Positions 1-5,848 of a stretch of DNA of 7,207 nucleotides are shown in pieces. The first letter of the stretch is position 1, and each line of letters begins with the position of its first letter. The notes beneath the pieces are model-generated. The model did no database searches, was not told the DNA's origin, and was given only the letters and a program-made list of their open reading frames with translations. Position numbers and translations under genes: made by a program. Source of the DNA: Eubacterium sp. (lineage in GTDB: Bacteria > Bacillota > Clostridia > Lachnospirales > CAG-274); assembly GCA_020859645.1 (NCBI GenBank), contig JAJBVU010000135.1, forward strand, positions 1 to 7,207, written 5' to 3'.

Positions 1-46
1 AGGCAAAACTTCAAAAGCAGCAAAATCACCAACTTTGATAAATATA

Positions 47-934
47 TCATAGTTCTGTTTGGCAGACTTTTTGCAGGTATTCCGGGAATTTTTCGGCGGC
101 TTTGGTGAAAATTTGGTATTTTTTCCAGACTATTTGGAGTTTGACTTCAGACTGGCCTTTAAGGGGTATGAAACGGAGAAGGCTGTTTCCCGATGTGTTA
201 ATTATTCCGTCAAAGCCTATGACATAGCCTATGCCTTCCTCTGCCATAATTGAGCCGTTGAAAATAAGGCTGTAGGTAGCGGCGATGTTCAGTCTTTCCG
301 GCTCACATTTGAAAATGTTGGACAGCTCGTTATCGTGGGCGGACTGTCTTGAAACAATAAGGGGCTTGTCAATTATATCATCAAGAGTTAAAATATCCTT
401 TTCCGCAAGGGGATCGTCACGGCGCATTAAAACACCGAACTTATCTTTATTGGGTATTTTCATACTGTTATATTTTGATTTGTCTATGTCGCCGAAAAGG
501 AGACCGAAATCCAAAAGACCTCTGTCAAGCTGTTCCGTTACAGTGGTTTTGTCGCCGCTTAAAATGTGAAAATGAACCTTTGGATAGTCGGTTTGAAGGG
601 CTTTTGCTGCTTTTGCCAAAAAGCGAATTCCCTCGGTTTCTCCGGCTCCTATATGAATATCTCCGGCAACTGCTTCCTCGGAAAGAGAAATTTCGTCTTT
701 TGTCATTCTCACAAGCTCCAAAATCTCCTGTGCCCTTTTTCTTAAAATCATACCCTCGTCGGTTAGGGTAATTTTTCTGTTGCTCCTTATGAAAAGCTGT
801 TTTCCCAGCTCTTCCTCCATATCCTTTAACTGCCTTGAAAGTGTTGGCTGCGTCAGGTGGAGAGATTCCGCCGCACCCAAAATACTCTGTTCTCTTGTTA
901 CCGCCATAAAATATTCCAAAACTCTAAGCTCCAT
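47..934 (-). CDS. LysR-family transcriptional regulator
   Basis: This 295-aa protein has the standard length and layout of a LysR-type regulator (LTTR). Residues 1-60 form the winged helix-turn-helix, with the recognition region AAESLHLTQPTLSRQLKDME (21-40) and the usual LF.R....LT.EG continuation (47-61). A linker helix covers about 62-88. Residues 90-290 form the periplasmic-binding-protein-like effector domain, starting GDIHIGAGE and containing the LDFGLL strand (141-146). The start is supported by a strong AAGGAGGA Shine-Dalgarno at 948-941, six bases from the ATG, and by a near-consensus promoter upstream. It is divergent from the eight-gene train at 1078 and probably controls it while repressing itself, because a dyad of LTTR type covers its own -35. 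The effector is unknown; LTTR ligands are usually small metabolites related to the regulated pathway. Family assignment is secure, while the regulated target is inferred from position. Confidence 0.95.
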   Translation of the reverse strand: MELRVLEYFMAVTREQSILGAAESLHLTQPTLSRQLKDMEEELGKQLFIRSNRKITLTDEGMILRKRAQEILELVRMTKDEISLSEEAVAGDIHIGAGETEGIRFLAKAAKALQTDYPKVHFHILSGDKTTVTEQLDRGLLDFGLLFGDIDKSKYNSMKIPNKDKFGVLMRRDDPLAEKDILTLDDIIDKPLIVSRQSAHDNELSNIFKCEPERLNIAATYSLIFNGSIMAEEGIGYVIGFDGIINTSGNSLLRFIPLKGQSEVKLQIVWKKYQIFTKAAEKFPEYLQKVCQTEL

Positions 935-959
935 AGATATTCCTCCTTCTTTTTTGTTA

Positions 960-988
960 ATTATAACACATTTTTATATGCCTGTAAA
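960..988 (-). promoter_or_regulatory. SigA-type promoter of the lysR gene
   Basis: Read on the minus strand, TTTACA (988-983) is followed after exactly 17 bases by a perfect TATAAT (965-960). The -10 is preceded by TGT, giving an extended -10. Transcription would start near 953, leaving a short leader that holds the AAGGAGGA ribosome site. The -35 lies in the spacer of the inverted repeat at 976-994, so a protein bound there would block this promoter. This is the classical negative autoregulation of LysR-family genes. Confidence 0.75.
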
Positions 989-994
989 GCATAT
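976..994. promoter_or_regulatory. Candidate LysR operator (T-N11-A dyad)
   Basis: ATATGC (976-981) and GCATAT (989-994) form a perfect inverted repeat with a 7-bp spacer. T979 and A991 fit the T-N11-A pattern known for LysR-type boxes. A third half-site, TATGC (1000-1004), also pairs with GCATA (989-993). The dyad is centred at 985, about 66 bp upstream of the predicted operon start near 1051. That is where LysR proteins place their high-affinity recognition site. It also covers the -35 of the divergent lysR promoter. The symmetry is directly visible; binding by the adjacent regulator is inferred. Confidence 0.6.
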
Positions 995-1004
995 TTGACT
1001 ATGC

Positions 1005-1016
1005 AATACAAGTATT
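1005..1016. promoter_or_regulatory. Candidate LysR activation site (12-bp palindrome)
   Basis: AATAC-AA-GTATT is a 12-bp inverted repeat centred about 40 bp upstream of the predicted operon start, and it ends on the first base of the candidate -35. LysR activators commonly contact a weaker second site in this position. Its arms differ from the ATATGC arms of the upstream dyad, as is usual for activation sites. It could be a chance A/T-rich palindrome. Confidence 0.4.
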
Positions 1017-1044
1017 TGCTATTTGAAATAATAGCTGATAGAAT
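1016..1044 (+). promoter_or_regulatory. Candidate promoter of the eight-gene train
   Basis: TTGCTA (1016-1021, 4 of 6 to consensus) is followed after 17 bases by TAGAAT (1039-1044, 5 of 6). A TGA directly before the -10 gives an extended -10. Transcription would begin near 1051, leaving a leader of about 27 bases. The poor -35 is what would be expected of a promoter that needs an activator, and the LysR-type dyads lie directly upstream. A competing TTGACT at 995-1000 lacks a good -10 at normal spacing. Confidence 0.5.
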
Positions 1045-1050
1045 GTAGAT

Positions 1051-1071
1051 AACAAGGAGTAACAAGGAGGG
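1051..1071 (+). promoter_or_regulatory. Doubled Shine-Dalgarno leader
   Basis: The nonamer AACAAGGAG occurs twice, at 1051-1059 and 1061-1069, separated by one T. The downstream copy (AAGGAGGG, 1064-1071) is correctly placed six bases before the GTG start at 1078 and decides that start. The upstream copy has no start codon at a useful distance. It may be a slipped duplication or a standby ribosome site. Confidence 0.6.
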
Positions 1072-1077
1072 ATTAAC

Positions 1078-1662
1078 GTGAATACAGAGGATTTTTTAAA
1101 ATATATGAATACGGGAAATGTTGTAATCGGGGGTTCGGAAATACACAAGTATATGTCGGAGCTTACAAACGAGGCAATGAAGCTTGTTTCGGAGCTTAAC
1201 GGAAAATATCACAGCCCAAAAGAGGTAAGGGAAATATTCTTTAAAATAACATGCAAGCCCCTTGATGAAAGCTTTGTGCTTTTTCCGCCATTTTACACAG
1301 ACTGCGGAAAAAATATAACAGTGGGCAAAAATGTTTTTATAGGCAGCTGCTGTTATTTTCAGGATCAAGGGGGAGTTAAAATAGGCGACGGTGTTTTGGT
1401 GGGGCACGGCACAACCTTTGCCACACTGAACCACTGCTTTGAGCCTGAAATGCGAAGCAGTATGAAACCTGCACCCATTGTTGTAGGCGACAGAGTTTGG
1501 ATTGGGGCAAATGTAACAATTCTTCCGGGAGTAACCATAGGCGACAACGCAATAATTGCCGCCGGAGCGGTTGTTGCAAAGGACGTGCCTGCCGACAGCA
1601 TAGCCGCCGGAGTTCCGGCAAAAGTTATAAAATCCATATATGACGAGAAACGAGGGGTTTAA
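1078..1662 (+). CDS. Hexapeptide-repeat O-acetyltransferase (maltose/galactoside acetyltransferase type)
   Basis: The 194-aa product matches the LacA/Maa class of acetyl-CoA-dependent sugar O-acetyltransferases, cytoplasmic trimers with a left-handed beta-helix. The N-terminal helical part (1-60) is followed by imperfect hexapeptide turns from about 78: ITVGKNVFIG, VKIGDGVLVG, VVGDRVWIGANVTILPGVTI and AIIAAGAVVAKDVPADS. The C-terminal AGVPAKVIK (177-185) is the standard acetyl-CoA-proximal end. His119 in TLNHCFEPEMR sits where the catalytic histidine of this family lies. The acceptor is probably a hydroxyl of a sugar or related small molecule but cannot be named. The N-terminus is less like the canonical maltose acetyltransferase domain, so the acceptor may not be a simple sugar. 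The GTG start is fixed by the AAGGAGGG at six bases. It is the first gene of the train, and its TAA is followed at once by the TTG of the next gene. Confidence 0.9.
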   Translation: MNTEDFLKYMNTGNVVIGGSEIHKYMSELTNEAMKLVSELNGKYHSPKEVREIFFKITCKPLDESFVLFPPFYTDCGKNITVGKNVFIGSCCYFQDQGGVKIGDGVLVGHGTTFATLNHCFEPEMRSSMKPAPIVVGDRVWIGANVTILPGVTIGDNAIIAAGAVVAKDVPADSIAAGVPAKVIKSIYDEKRGV

Positions 1663-2778
1663 TTGAAAAGAAAATCTATTTTTATTTTAAGTGCGGCGGT
1701 AATAACGGCTTTGTTTTCCGGCTGTAATAAAAGCATAGATGTGTCTGCACAGAATGTTGTTGTTACGGAGGCTGATGAAATGAGTTACAGCGAAATTATT
1801 ACACCAACAGCGGAAATAACTCAGCTGGAAGAAGGCTTTTCCGCAGTGCGGTTTCAGGGTGATGACGGCTTTCAGTCATTTTTAGACAAAGGCGGAGCAT
1901 CCTCAGACAAAGAAGTCATTGAATATCTGTCATCTCTTTTAGGCTCGGGCTTAAGCTTTTCCGGCAATACCTTCGGCTGCAGCACAATTTCGGCGGTCAG
2001 CCCGGATGGAAAACACCTGTTTGGCAGAAACTTTGACTGGCAGGGCTGCGAGGGCTTGGTAGTTGTTTCAGAGCCTAAAGAAGGCTATTCTTCAATATCC
2101 ACCGTAAACACAGATTTTATTAAGAATGCGGCAGGAAACTTCGAAAATTACCTTTCCTATGACAGCATACTTACAACTGCTTCACTGTATGCCCCTCTTG
2201 ACGGTATGAACGAAGCCGGCTTAGCCGTTTCCGTAAATATGATTCTGGATTCGGAGGTTATAAACCAAAACACCGGCAAGCCCGACTTAACAACAACTAC
2301 GGCGGTGCGGCTGCTACTTAACAAAGCCGGAAGCGTTGACGAAGCCGTCGGCCTTCTTAAGCAGTATGATATGCACTCCTCAATGAATATGATGGTTCAT
2401 TTTGCACTTGCGGATAAGACAGGGAAAAGCGTTGCTGTTGAATATGTAAATAATGATATGGTAGTTTCGGAAACGCCTGTTGTTACCAATTTTTACATTG
2501 CGGAGGGAAATAAAAAGGGCGTAGGCTCAAGCCAGTCTCACGAAAGATATGACATTCTTATGAAGCTTCTTTCAGAAAATGAAACAATGACAGCCGAACA
2601 GGTCAGAGATGCTTTGGACAGCGTAAGCAAGAACAATTTTAATGAGTATGAGTCCACCGAGTGGAGCATTGTTTATAATCTTGACACATTAAAAGCCGAC
2701 TATTATCACAGAGAAAACTATGAAAAGTGTTACAGCTTTGAAATAGGCGGAGAGGAGGAAGGCGATGAACTATATTAA
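1663..2778 (+). CDS. Lipoprotein Ntn amide hydrolase (choloylglycine hydrolase / penicillin V acylase family)
   Basis: The 371-aa product is an N-terminal-nucleophile hydrolase of the linear-amide C-N hydrolase group, which cleaves the amide bond of N-acyl compounds (bile salts, penicillin V, acyl-homoserine lactones, N-acyl amino acids). Residues 1-20 are a type II signal peptide with FSGC, giving a lipidated Cys21. A propeptide-like stretch of 85 residues then leads to Gly105-Cys106. Cys106, Arg122 and Asp125 (FGRNFDW, 120-126) reproduce the Cys2/Arg18/Asp21 spacing of bile salt hydrolases exactly. Other conserved pieces are MNEAGLAVSVNM (182-193), TN (275-276) for the Asn175 region, and Arg295 in SHERYD for the Arg228 region. 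Autocleavage before Cys106 is required for activity in the family. The start is TTG with GAGGGG five bases upstream, and the gene abuts the preceding stop codon. It overlaps the ligase gene by 14 bp. The substrate is not deducible. Family confidence is high, and the surface location is strongly supported. Confidence 0.9.
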   Translation: MKRKSIFILSAAVITALFSGCNKSIDVSAQNVVVTEADEMSYSEIITPTAEITQLEEGFSAVRFQGDDGFQSFLDKGGASSDKEVIEYLSSLLGSGLSFSGNTFGCSTISAVSPDGKHLFGRNFDWQGCEGLVVVSEPKEGYSSISTVNTDFIKNAAGNFENYLSYDSILTTASLYAPLDGMNEAGLAVSVNMILDSEVINQNTGKPDLTTTTAVRLLLNKAGSVDEAVGLLKQYDMHSSMNMMVHFALADKTGKSVAVEYVNNDMVVSETPVVTNFYIAEGNKKGVGSSQSHERYDILMKLLSENETMTAEQVRDALDSVSKNNFNEYESTEWSIVYNLDTLKADYYHRENYEKCYSFEIGGEEEGDELY

Positions 2779-4138
2779 TTTGCTTATGAAGCTGCTTCTG
2801 CTTAAGGGCAACGAGAAAAAATCGGCAGAACAAATTCGAAAGATACAGGAAAAGAAGCTCAGAAAACTGCTTAAATATGCCTATAAAAATTCGGAATATT
2901 ACAGGCTGACCTTTGAGGGCAAGGGCATAAACGAAAAAAATATCGACAGCACACCTTTATCCGGCTTTCCCACTGTTGACAAAAAAGCCTTTTTAATGAA
3001 CTTCGACAGAATTGTCACCGTTCCCGATTTAACACAGGAGGAAATAAGGGAGTTTGATTCATCTTCCGAGTTAAGCCGAAAGCCCTTCAAGGGCAAATAT
3101 CACATTGTCCACTCTTCGGGAAGCACAGGCAAGCCCGGCTACTTTGTTTATGACAATGACGCCTGGAGCAGTATGCTTGTGGGAATGATAAGGGGTGCTC
3201 TTTCAAATATGACTATGGCTGAAATGGTTAAGTTTTTCGCCGAAGGGCCTCGAATGGTTTACACCGCCGCAACAGACGGACGCTACGGCGGAGCAATGGC
3301 TGTGGGAGACGGCGTTGAAGGAGTCGGCGGCGGTCAGCTTTATCTTGACATAAACACTCCTCTTTCCCAATGGGTTGAAAAAATAAATGAGTTTAAGCCA
3401 AATATGATTGTGGGCTACCCCTCGGCGGTGAAAATTTTAGCAGGACTTGCGGAAGAGAAAAACGTTGAGTTAAATATCCGCTGTGTTGTTTCCTGCGGAG
3501 AGCCCTTAAACCCGGGGCTTCGTGAATATCTTGAAAAGATTTTCGGAGTTAAGGTTATAAATTATTACGGAACAAGCGAGTCTCTTATTTTGGGGGCTGA
3601 AAAAGACCCGGCTGAGGGGATGATTTTATATGACGATATGAATGTTATAGAAGCCATAGACGGAAAAATGTATTTAACGGCACTTTATAATTTCGCCCAG
3701 CCCCTTATAAGATATTGTATAACCGACAATATAAAAATCGAAAAGGCTCAAAACGGCGGTTCAACACCCTTTTCAAGAGCCGTGGGGCTTGTGGGAAGAA
3801 ACGAGGATATTCTTTGGTTTAAGGATAAAAACGGCAAAAAGGAATTTCTCCACCCACTTGCCATAGAGGGCTTTTGCATAGAGGGACTTCTTGATTTTCA
3901 GTTCCGACAGCTAAGCGGCAATGCCTTTGAAATGCTTGCGGAAACTTCGGCAAATGCGGACAGGAATAAGATAGAAGCGGAAATGCAAAAGCAGATGAAG
4001 AAAATACTTGCCGAGAAAAGGCTTGACTATGTTGATTTTAAAATGAGCTTTGTTGACGAAATAAAAGCCGACAGCAAAACGGGAAAGAAAAAGCTAATTG
4101 TTACATCTGCGAAAAAGCAGAGAAAGGAGCAACTATGA
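2765..4138 (+). CDS. PaaK/CapK-type adenylate-forming ligase (probable acyl- or aryl-CoA ligase)
   Basis: This 457-aa cytoplasmic protein belongs to the phenylacetate-CoA ligase / coenzyme F390 synthetase branch of the adenylate-forming superfamily. Visible motifs are the P-loop SSGSTGKPG (117-125), VVSCGEPL (241-248), the ATP-binding NYYGTSE (266-272), the YDDMNVIEAID strand (289-299), the Arg316/Asp321 pair in RYCITD, the hinge GRNEDIL (344-350), and a C-terminal SKTGKKK (437-443) likely to hold the catalytic lysine. The family activates a carboxylic acid to an acyl-adenylate and usually passes it to CoA. The acid is unknown. Several CapK-like members sit in polysaccharide or secondary-metabolite clusters, so thioester formation is not guaranteed. 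The ATG has a strong GAGGAGG at about six bases and lies 14 bp inside the hydrolase gene; the stop overlaps the next start as ATGA. This coupling next to an amide hydrolase suggests that the ligase may use an acid freed by it, which is an inference. Confidence 0.88.
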   Translation: MNYINLLMKLLLLKGNEKKSAEQIRKIQEKKLRKLLKYAYKNSEYYRLTFEGKGINEKNIDSTPLSGFPTVDKKAFLMNFDRIVTVPDLTQEEIREFDSSSELSRKPFKGKYHIVHSSGSTGKPGYFVYDNDAWSSMLVGMIRGALSNMTMAEMVKFFAEGPRMVYTAATDGRYGGAMAVGDGVEGVGGGQLYLDINTPLSQWVEKINEFKPNMIVGYPSAVKILAGLAEEKNVELNIRCVVSCGEPLNPGLREYLEKIFGVKVINYYGTSESLILGAEKDPAEGMILYDDMNVIEAIDGKMYLTALYNFAQPLIRYCITDNIKIEKAQNGGSTPFSRAVGLVGRNEDILWFKDKNGKKEFLHPLAIEGFCIEGLLDFQFRQLSGNAFEMLAETSANADRNKIEAEMQKQMKKILAEKRLDYVDFKMSFVDEIKADSKTGKKKLIVTSAKKQRKEQL

Positions 4139-4653
4139 AAAGAAAAATTTTAACACTTATAGGCTTGGCAGCAATTTTGACAATGACAGGCTGCGGAGGG
4201 AGCAAAACAGAGACAAACACAGTATCAGTCATTGAAAAAGAAAACGCAGGCGGTTCGGAAATATATGTAAGCTTCGGCGACAGCGAAAAATTCGCCCTTC
4301 ATTTATATGAAAACGAAACCGCAGAAGCCCTTCATACCTTTGCGGCTATGGACGAGTGGCAGCTGCCTATTTATCATTATGATGACTATGACAACTGGGA
4401 AGTAATGCAGTATTATGAACTGCCCTCAAAATATAAGGTTCCCACAAACCCGGAGGAAGTGACAAGCGAGGCGGCAGGCTCGGTTTATTTCTCAGAGGAT
4501 AACGAAATCCTGCTTTTCTATAAAGACGCAGAAGTGGAAGGAGAATTTACTCCCGTAGGATATTTTGACTATACAGATGAATTTCTTGATGCGGTGGAAA
4601 ACAACCCTGTTCTTGAAGGCTGGGGCAACAAACTTATTCATATCAGTGCTTAA
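4135..4653 (+). CDS. Lipoprotein with a cyclophilin-like domain
   Basis: The 172-aa precursor has a short basic start, a hydrophobic stretch and the lipobox TMTGC with lipidated Cys20. A linker of about 20 residues then leads to one domain, residues 42-171. I recognise this as the cyclophilin-like fold family common in clostridial secreted and flavodoxin-linked proteins. Supporting marks are the strand IYVSFGD, the ETAEAL...F helix, WQLPIYHYDDY, YYELPSKYKVPTNPE, AAGSVYFSEDNEILLFYKD and GYFD. The family is not shown to be a prolyl isomerase, and its biochemical role is unknown. It is anchored outside the membrane, as is the hydrolase two genes upstream. The next gene carries the same domain at 77% identity. 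The start is set by AAAGGAG at five bases, and the ATG overlaps the ligase stop (ATGA), so translation is coupled. Confidence 0.85.
   Translation: MKRKILTLIGLAAILTMTGCGGSKTETNTVSVIEKENAGGSEIYVSFGDSEKFALHLYENETAEALHTFAAMDEWQLPIYHYDDYDNWEVMQYYELPSKYKVPTNPEEVTSEAAGSVYFSEDNEILLFYKDAEVEGEFTPVGYFDYTDEFLDAVENNPVLEGWGNKLIHISA
4258..4647 (+). repeat. Cyclophilin-like domain repeat, copy 1
   Basis: These 390 bases encode residues 42-171 of the lipoprotein and align without any gap to 5194-5583. By hand count 100 of 130 residues are identical. At base level the copies share long exact runs, including 24 bases near their 5' ends (from TATGTAAGC through GACAGCGAA) and the segment coding for SEDNEI. Most changes are at third positions or conservative, so this is a tandem duplication still held by selection. 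Confidence 0.9.
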
Positions 4654-4668
4654 GGAGGAATGATTTAA

Positions 4669-5595
4669 ATGAAGAAAACATTATCAGGAATATTTACGAT
4701 TATTTTTGCGGCAGTATTTTCGTTAAACGCCTTTGCCGCAGAACAGACAACGGTTATTATGACAGTTGACAGCAATGTTATGACAGTAAACGGTGAGGAA
4801 CAAGTACTTGAACAGGCACCTGTTATAATCGACGGAAGAACCCTCGTTCCCGTAAGAGCGGCAGTTGAAGCAATTGGCGGCGAAGCTGACTGGAACAGCG
4901 AAACAAGAGAAATAACAATAACAAAGGGAACAGACGTTATATCTATGACAATCGACAGCAATACAGCCTATTTAAACGGTGAAGAAACTATTCTTGATAC
5001 AGCCCCTGTTATTATTAATTCAAGAACCTGTATGCCTATAAGATTTATTGCCGAAGGCTTAGGTTTTGAGGTCAGCTGGAATGCTGATGAAAGACAGATT
5101 ACAATTACAGGCACAGAGGAAGAAGAGGAAGAAATCTCAGAGGATGAAGAAACAGAGGAAGCCGCTGAGGAAGAATCAGCTGAACCCATTACTGAGGTAT
5201 ATGTAAGCTTCGGCGACAGCGAATTTTTCACTCTTCACTTCTATGACAACGAAACAGCAGCTACAATAGGAGCATTCGCCGCTATGGAGGACTGGCAGCT
5301 GCCAATTTATCACTATGACGATTACGAAAATTGGGAGGTTATGCAGTATTACGAAATTCCTTCAAGTTATGAAATCCCCACAGACCCTGAAACAGTGACT
5401 GAAGAGGCAGCCGGCTCGGTTTATATGTCAGAGGATAACGAAATTCTTCTTTTCTATAAGGACGCAGAGGTTGAGGGTGAGTATACGCCTTTAGGCTATT
5501 TTGACTGGTCGGAGGAATTTGTTGACGCCATAGAAAACAACCCTGTTGTAGAGGGCTGGGACAACAAACTTATACATATAAGCATAAACGGCTGA
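4669..5595 (+). CDS. Secreted protein: stalk (Cu amine oxidase N-terminal-like) domain plus cyclophilin-like domain
   Basis: The 308-aa precursor starts with a type I signal peptide (KK, then a hydrophobic stretch, AFA at 21-23 before AEQ). Residues 27-147 form the 'copper amine oxidase N-terminal' stalk domain made of two homologous halves: 33-85 and 95-147. Each half has VNGEE/LNGEE, APVII, RT.(V/M)P.R, and a closing W-N-(x)n-ITIT. The name is historical, and nothing here indicates copper or oxidase activity. Residues 149-172 are an acidic linker, almost all Glu/Asp. Residues 176-305 are a cyclophilin-like domain 77% identical to that of the preceding lipoprotein. There is no lipobox or sortase signal, so the protein is probably released or held at the wall by the stalk. 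The ATG has AAGGAGGA nine bases upstream. It lies 15 bp after the lipoprotein gene and looks like a domain duplicate joined to a stalk. Confidence 0.87.
   Translation: MKKTLSGIFTIIFAAVFSLNAFAAEQTTVIMTVDSNVMTVNGEEQVLEQAPVIIDGRTLVPVRAAVEAIGGEADWNSETREITITKGTDVISMTIDSNTAYLNGEETILDTAPVIINSRTCMPIRFIAEGLGFEVSWNADERQITITGTEEEEEEISEDEETEEAAEEESAEPITEVYVSFGDSEFFTLHFYDNETAATIGAFAAMEDWQLPIYHYDDYENWEVMQYYEIPSSYEIPTDPETVTEEAAGSVYMSEDNEILLFYKDAEVEGEYTPLGYFDWSEEFVDAIENNPVVEGWDNKLIHISING
5116..5181 (+). repeat. Purine-rich Glu/Asp-coding linker tract
   Basis: This run is almost entirely GAA, GAG and GAT codons and encodes the acidic linker between the stalk and the cyclophilin-like domain. The tandem GAGGAAGAA-type units at its start can slip in replication. 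The tract lies directly before the start of domain copy 2, so it marks the seam at which the two domains were joined. Confidence 0.6.
5194..5583 (+). repeat. Cyclophilin-like domain repeat, copy 2
   Basis: This is the second copy of the 390-base unit at 4258-4647, coding for residues 176-305 of the stalk protein. It has no insertion or deletion relative to copy 1. The differences include a shift to a more acidic surface, such as K130-type positions kept but K101 of copy 1 replaced by Glu. Confidence 0.9.
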
Positions 5596-5617
5596 TAAAA
5601 CCAAGGGGATGAAAATT

Positions 5618-5836
5618 ATGATAAACCAAAGCAAAGAGGACATAATTCAAAATTTGAAGGATGCAGGCTGCGGCGATGAAACAATCAGTAAATTTATGGA
5701 AAACATAAACAAGGGGTATACTGAAGAAGGCACTGATATTCTAAACCGCCACCGCCGCAATCTGCTGAATAAGCTTCACAAAAACCAAAGACAGATAGAC
5801 TGTCTCGACTATCTTATGTATACAATGAAAAAGTAA
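5618..5836 (+). CDS. Small helical protein of unknown function
   Basis: The product is 72 aa from the ATG at 5618, or 75 aa from the in-frame ATG at 5609. I prefer 5618: the AAGGGG ribosome site at 5603-5608 touches the first ATG but lies nine bases from the second. The protein has no signal peptide or membrane segment and looks all-helical, with a basic stretch NRHRRNLLNKLHKNQRQ and an IDCLDYLMY end. I know similar short proteins in clostridial clusters with the DAGC start and HR.LL..LH...IDCLDYL pattern. They resemble the coiled-coil and effector portion seen after MerR-type DNA-binding domains, but here no DNA-binding domain is present. The two cysteines (in DAGC and IDCLDY) could be redox- or metal-responsive. 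Function is unknown. Confidence 0.75.
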   Translation: MINQSKEDIIQNLKDAGCGDETISKFMENINKGYTEEGTDILNRHRRNLLNKLHKNQRQIDCLDYLMYTMKK

Positions 5837-5848
5837 AGGAGCGGTTTT

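Noticed and set aside
1..50. Possible next gene on the minus strand starting at an ATG (50-48) that overlaps the LysR stop as ATGA
   Set aside because: Only about 16 codons are visible before the edge, there is no Shine-Dalgarno, and other frames through the same bases look equally plausible. The 46 bases left of the LysR gene show no hairpin or other feature I can support.
59..253. Plus-strand open frame of 64 codons
   Set aside because: It lies wholly antisense to the LysR coding region, lacks a ribosome site and has no recognisable protein character. The same applies to the other open frames antisense to or out of frame with 285-1048, 1096-1637, 2639-3096, 4665-5231 and 5986-6234.
995..1025. 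Alternative operon promoter with TTGACT as -35
   Set aside because: TTGACT at 995-1000 is a good hexamer, but the nearest -10-like sequences (GCTATT at 17, TATTTG at 19 bases) match poorly. TTGCTA-N17-TAGAAT with an extended -10 is better overall. It could still act as a secondary promoter.
4660..4668. Mini-frame ATG-ATT-TAA between the two cyclophilin-like genes
   Set aside because: Two codons only. It arises from the A/T-rich spacer after AAGGAGGA and does not look like a leader peptide gene.
4669..5110. Copper amine oxidase activity for the stalk protein
   Set aside because: Only the N-terminal stalk-type domain is present. The catalytic oxidase region and its topaquinone tyrosine and copper histidines are absent.
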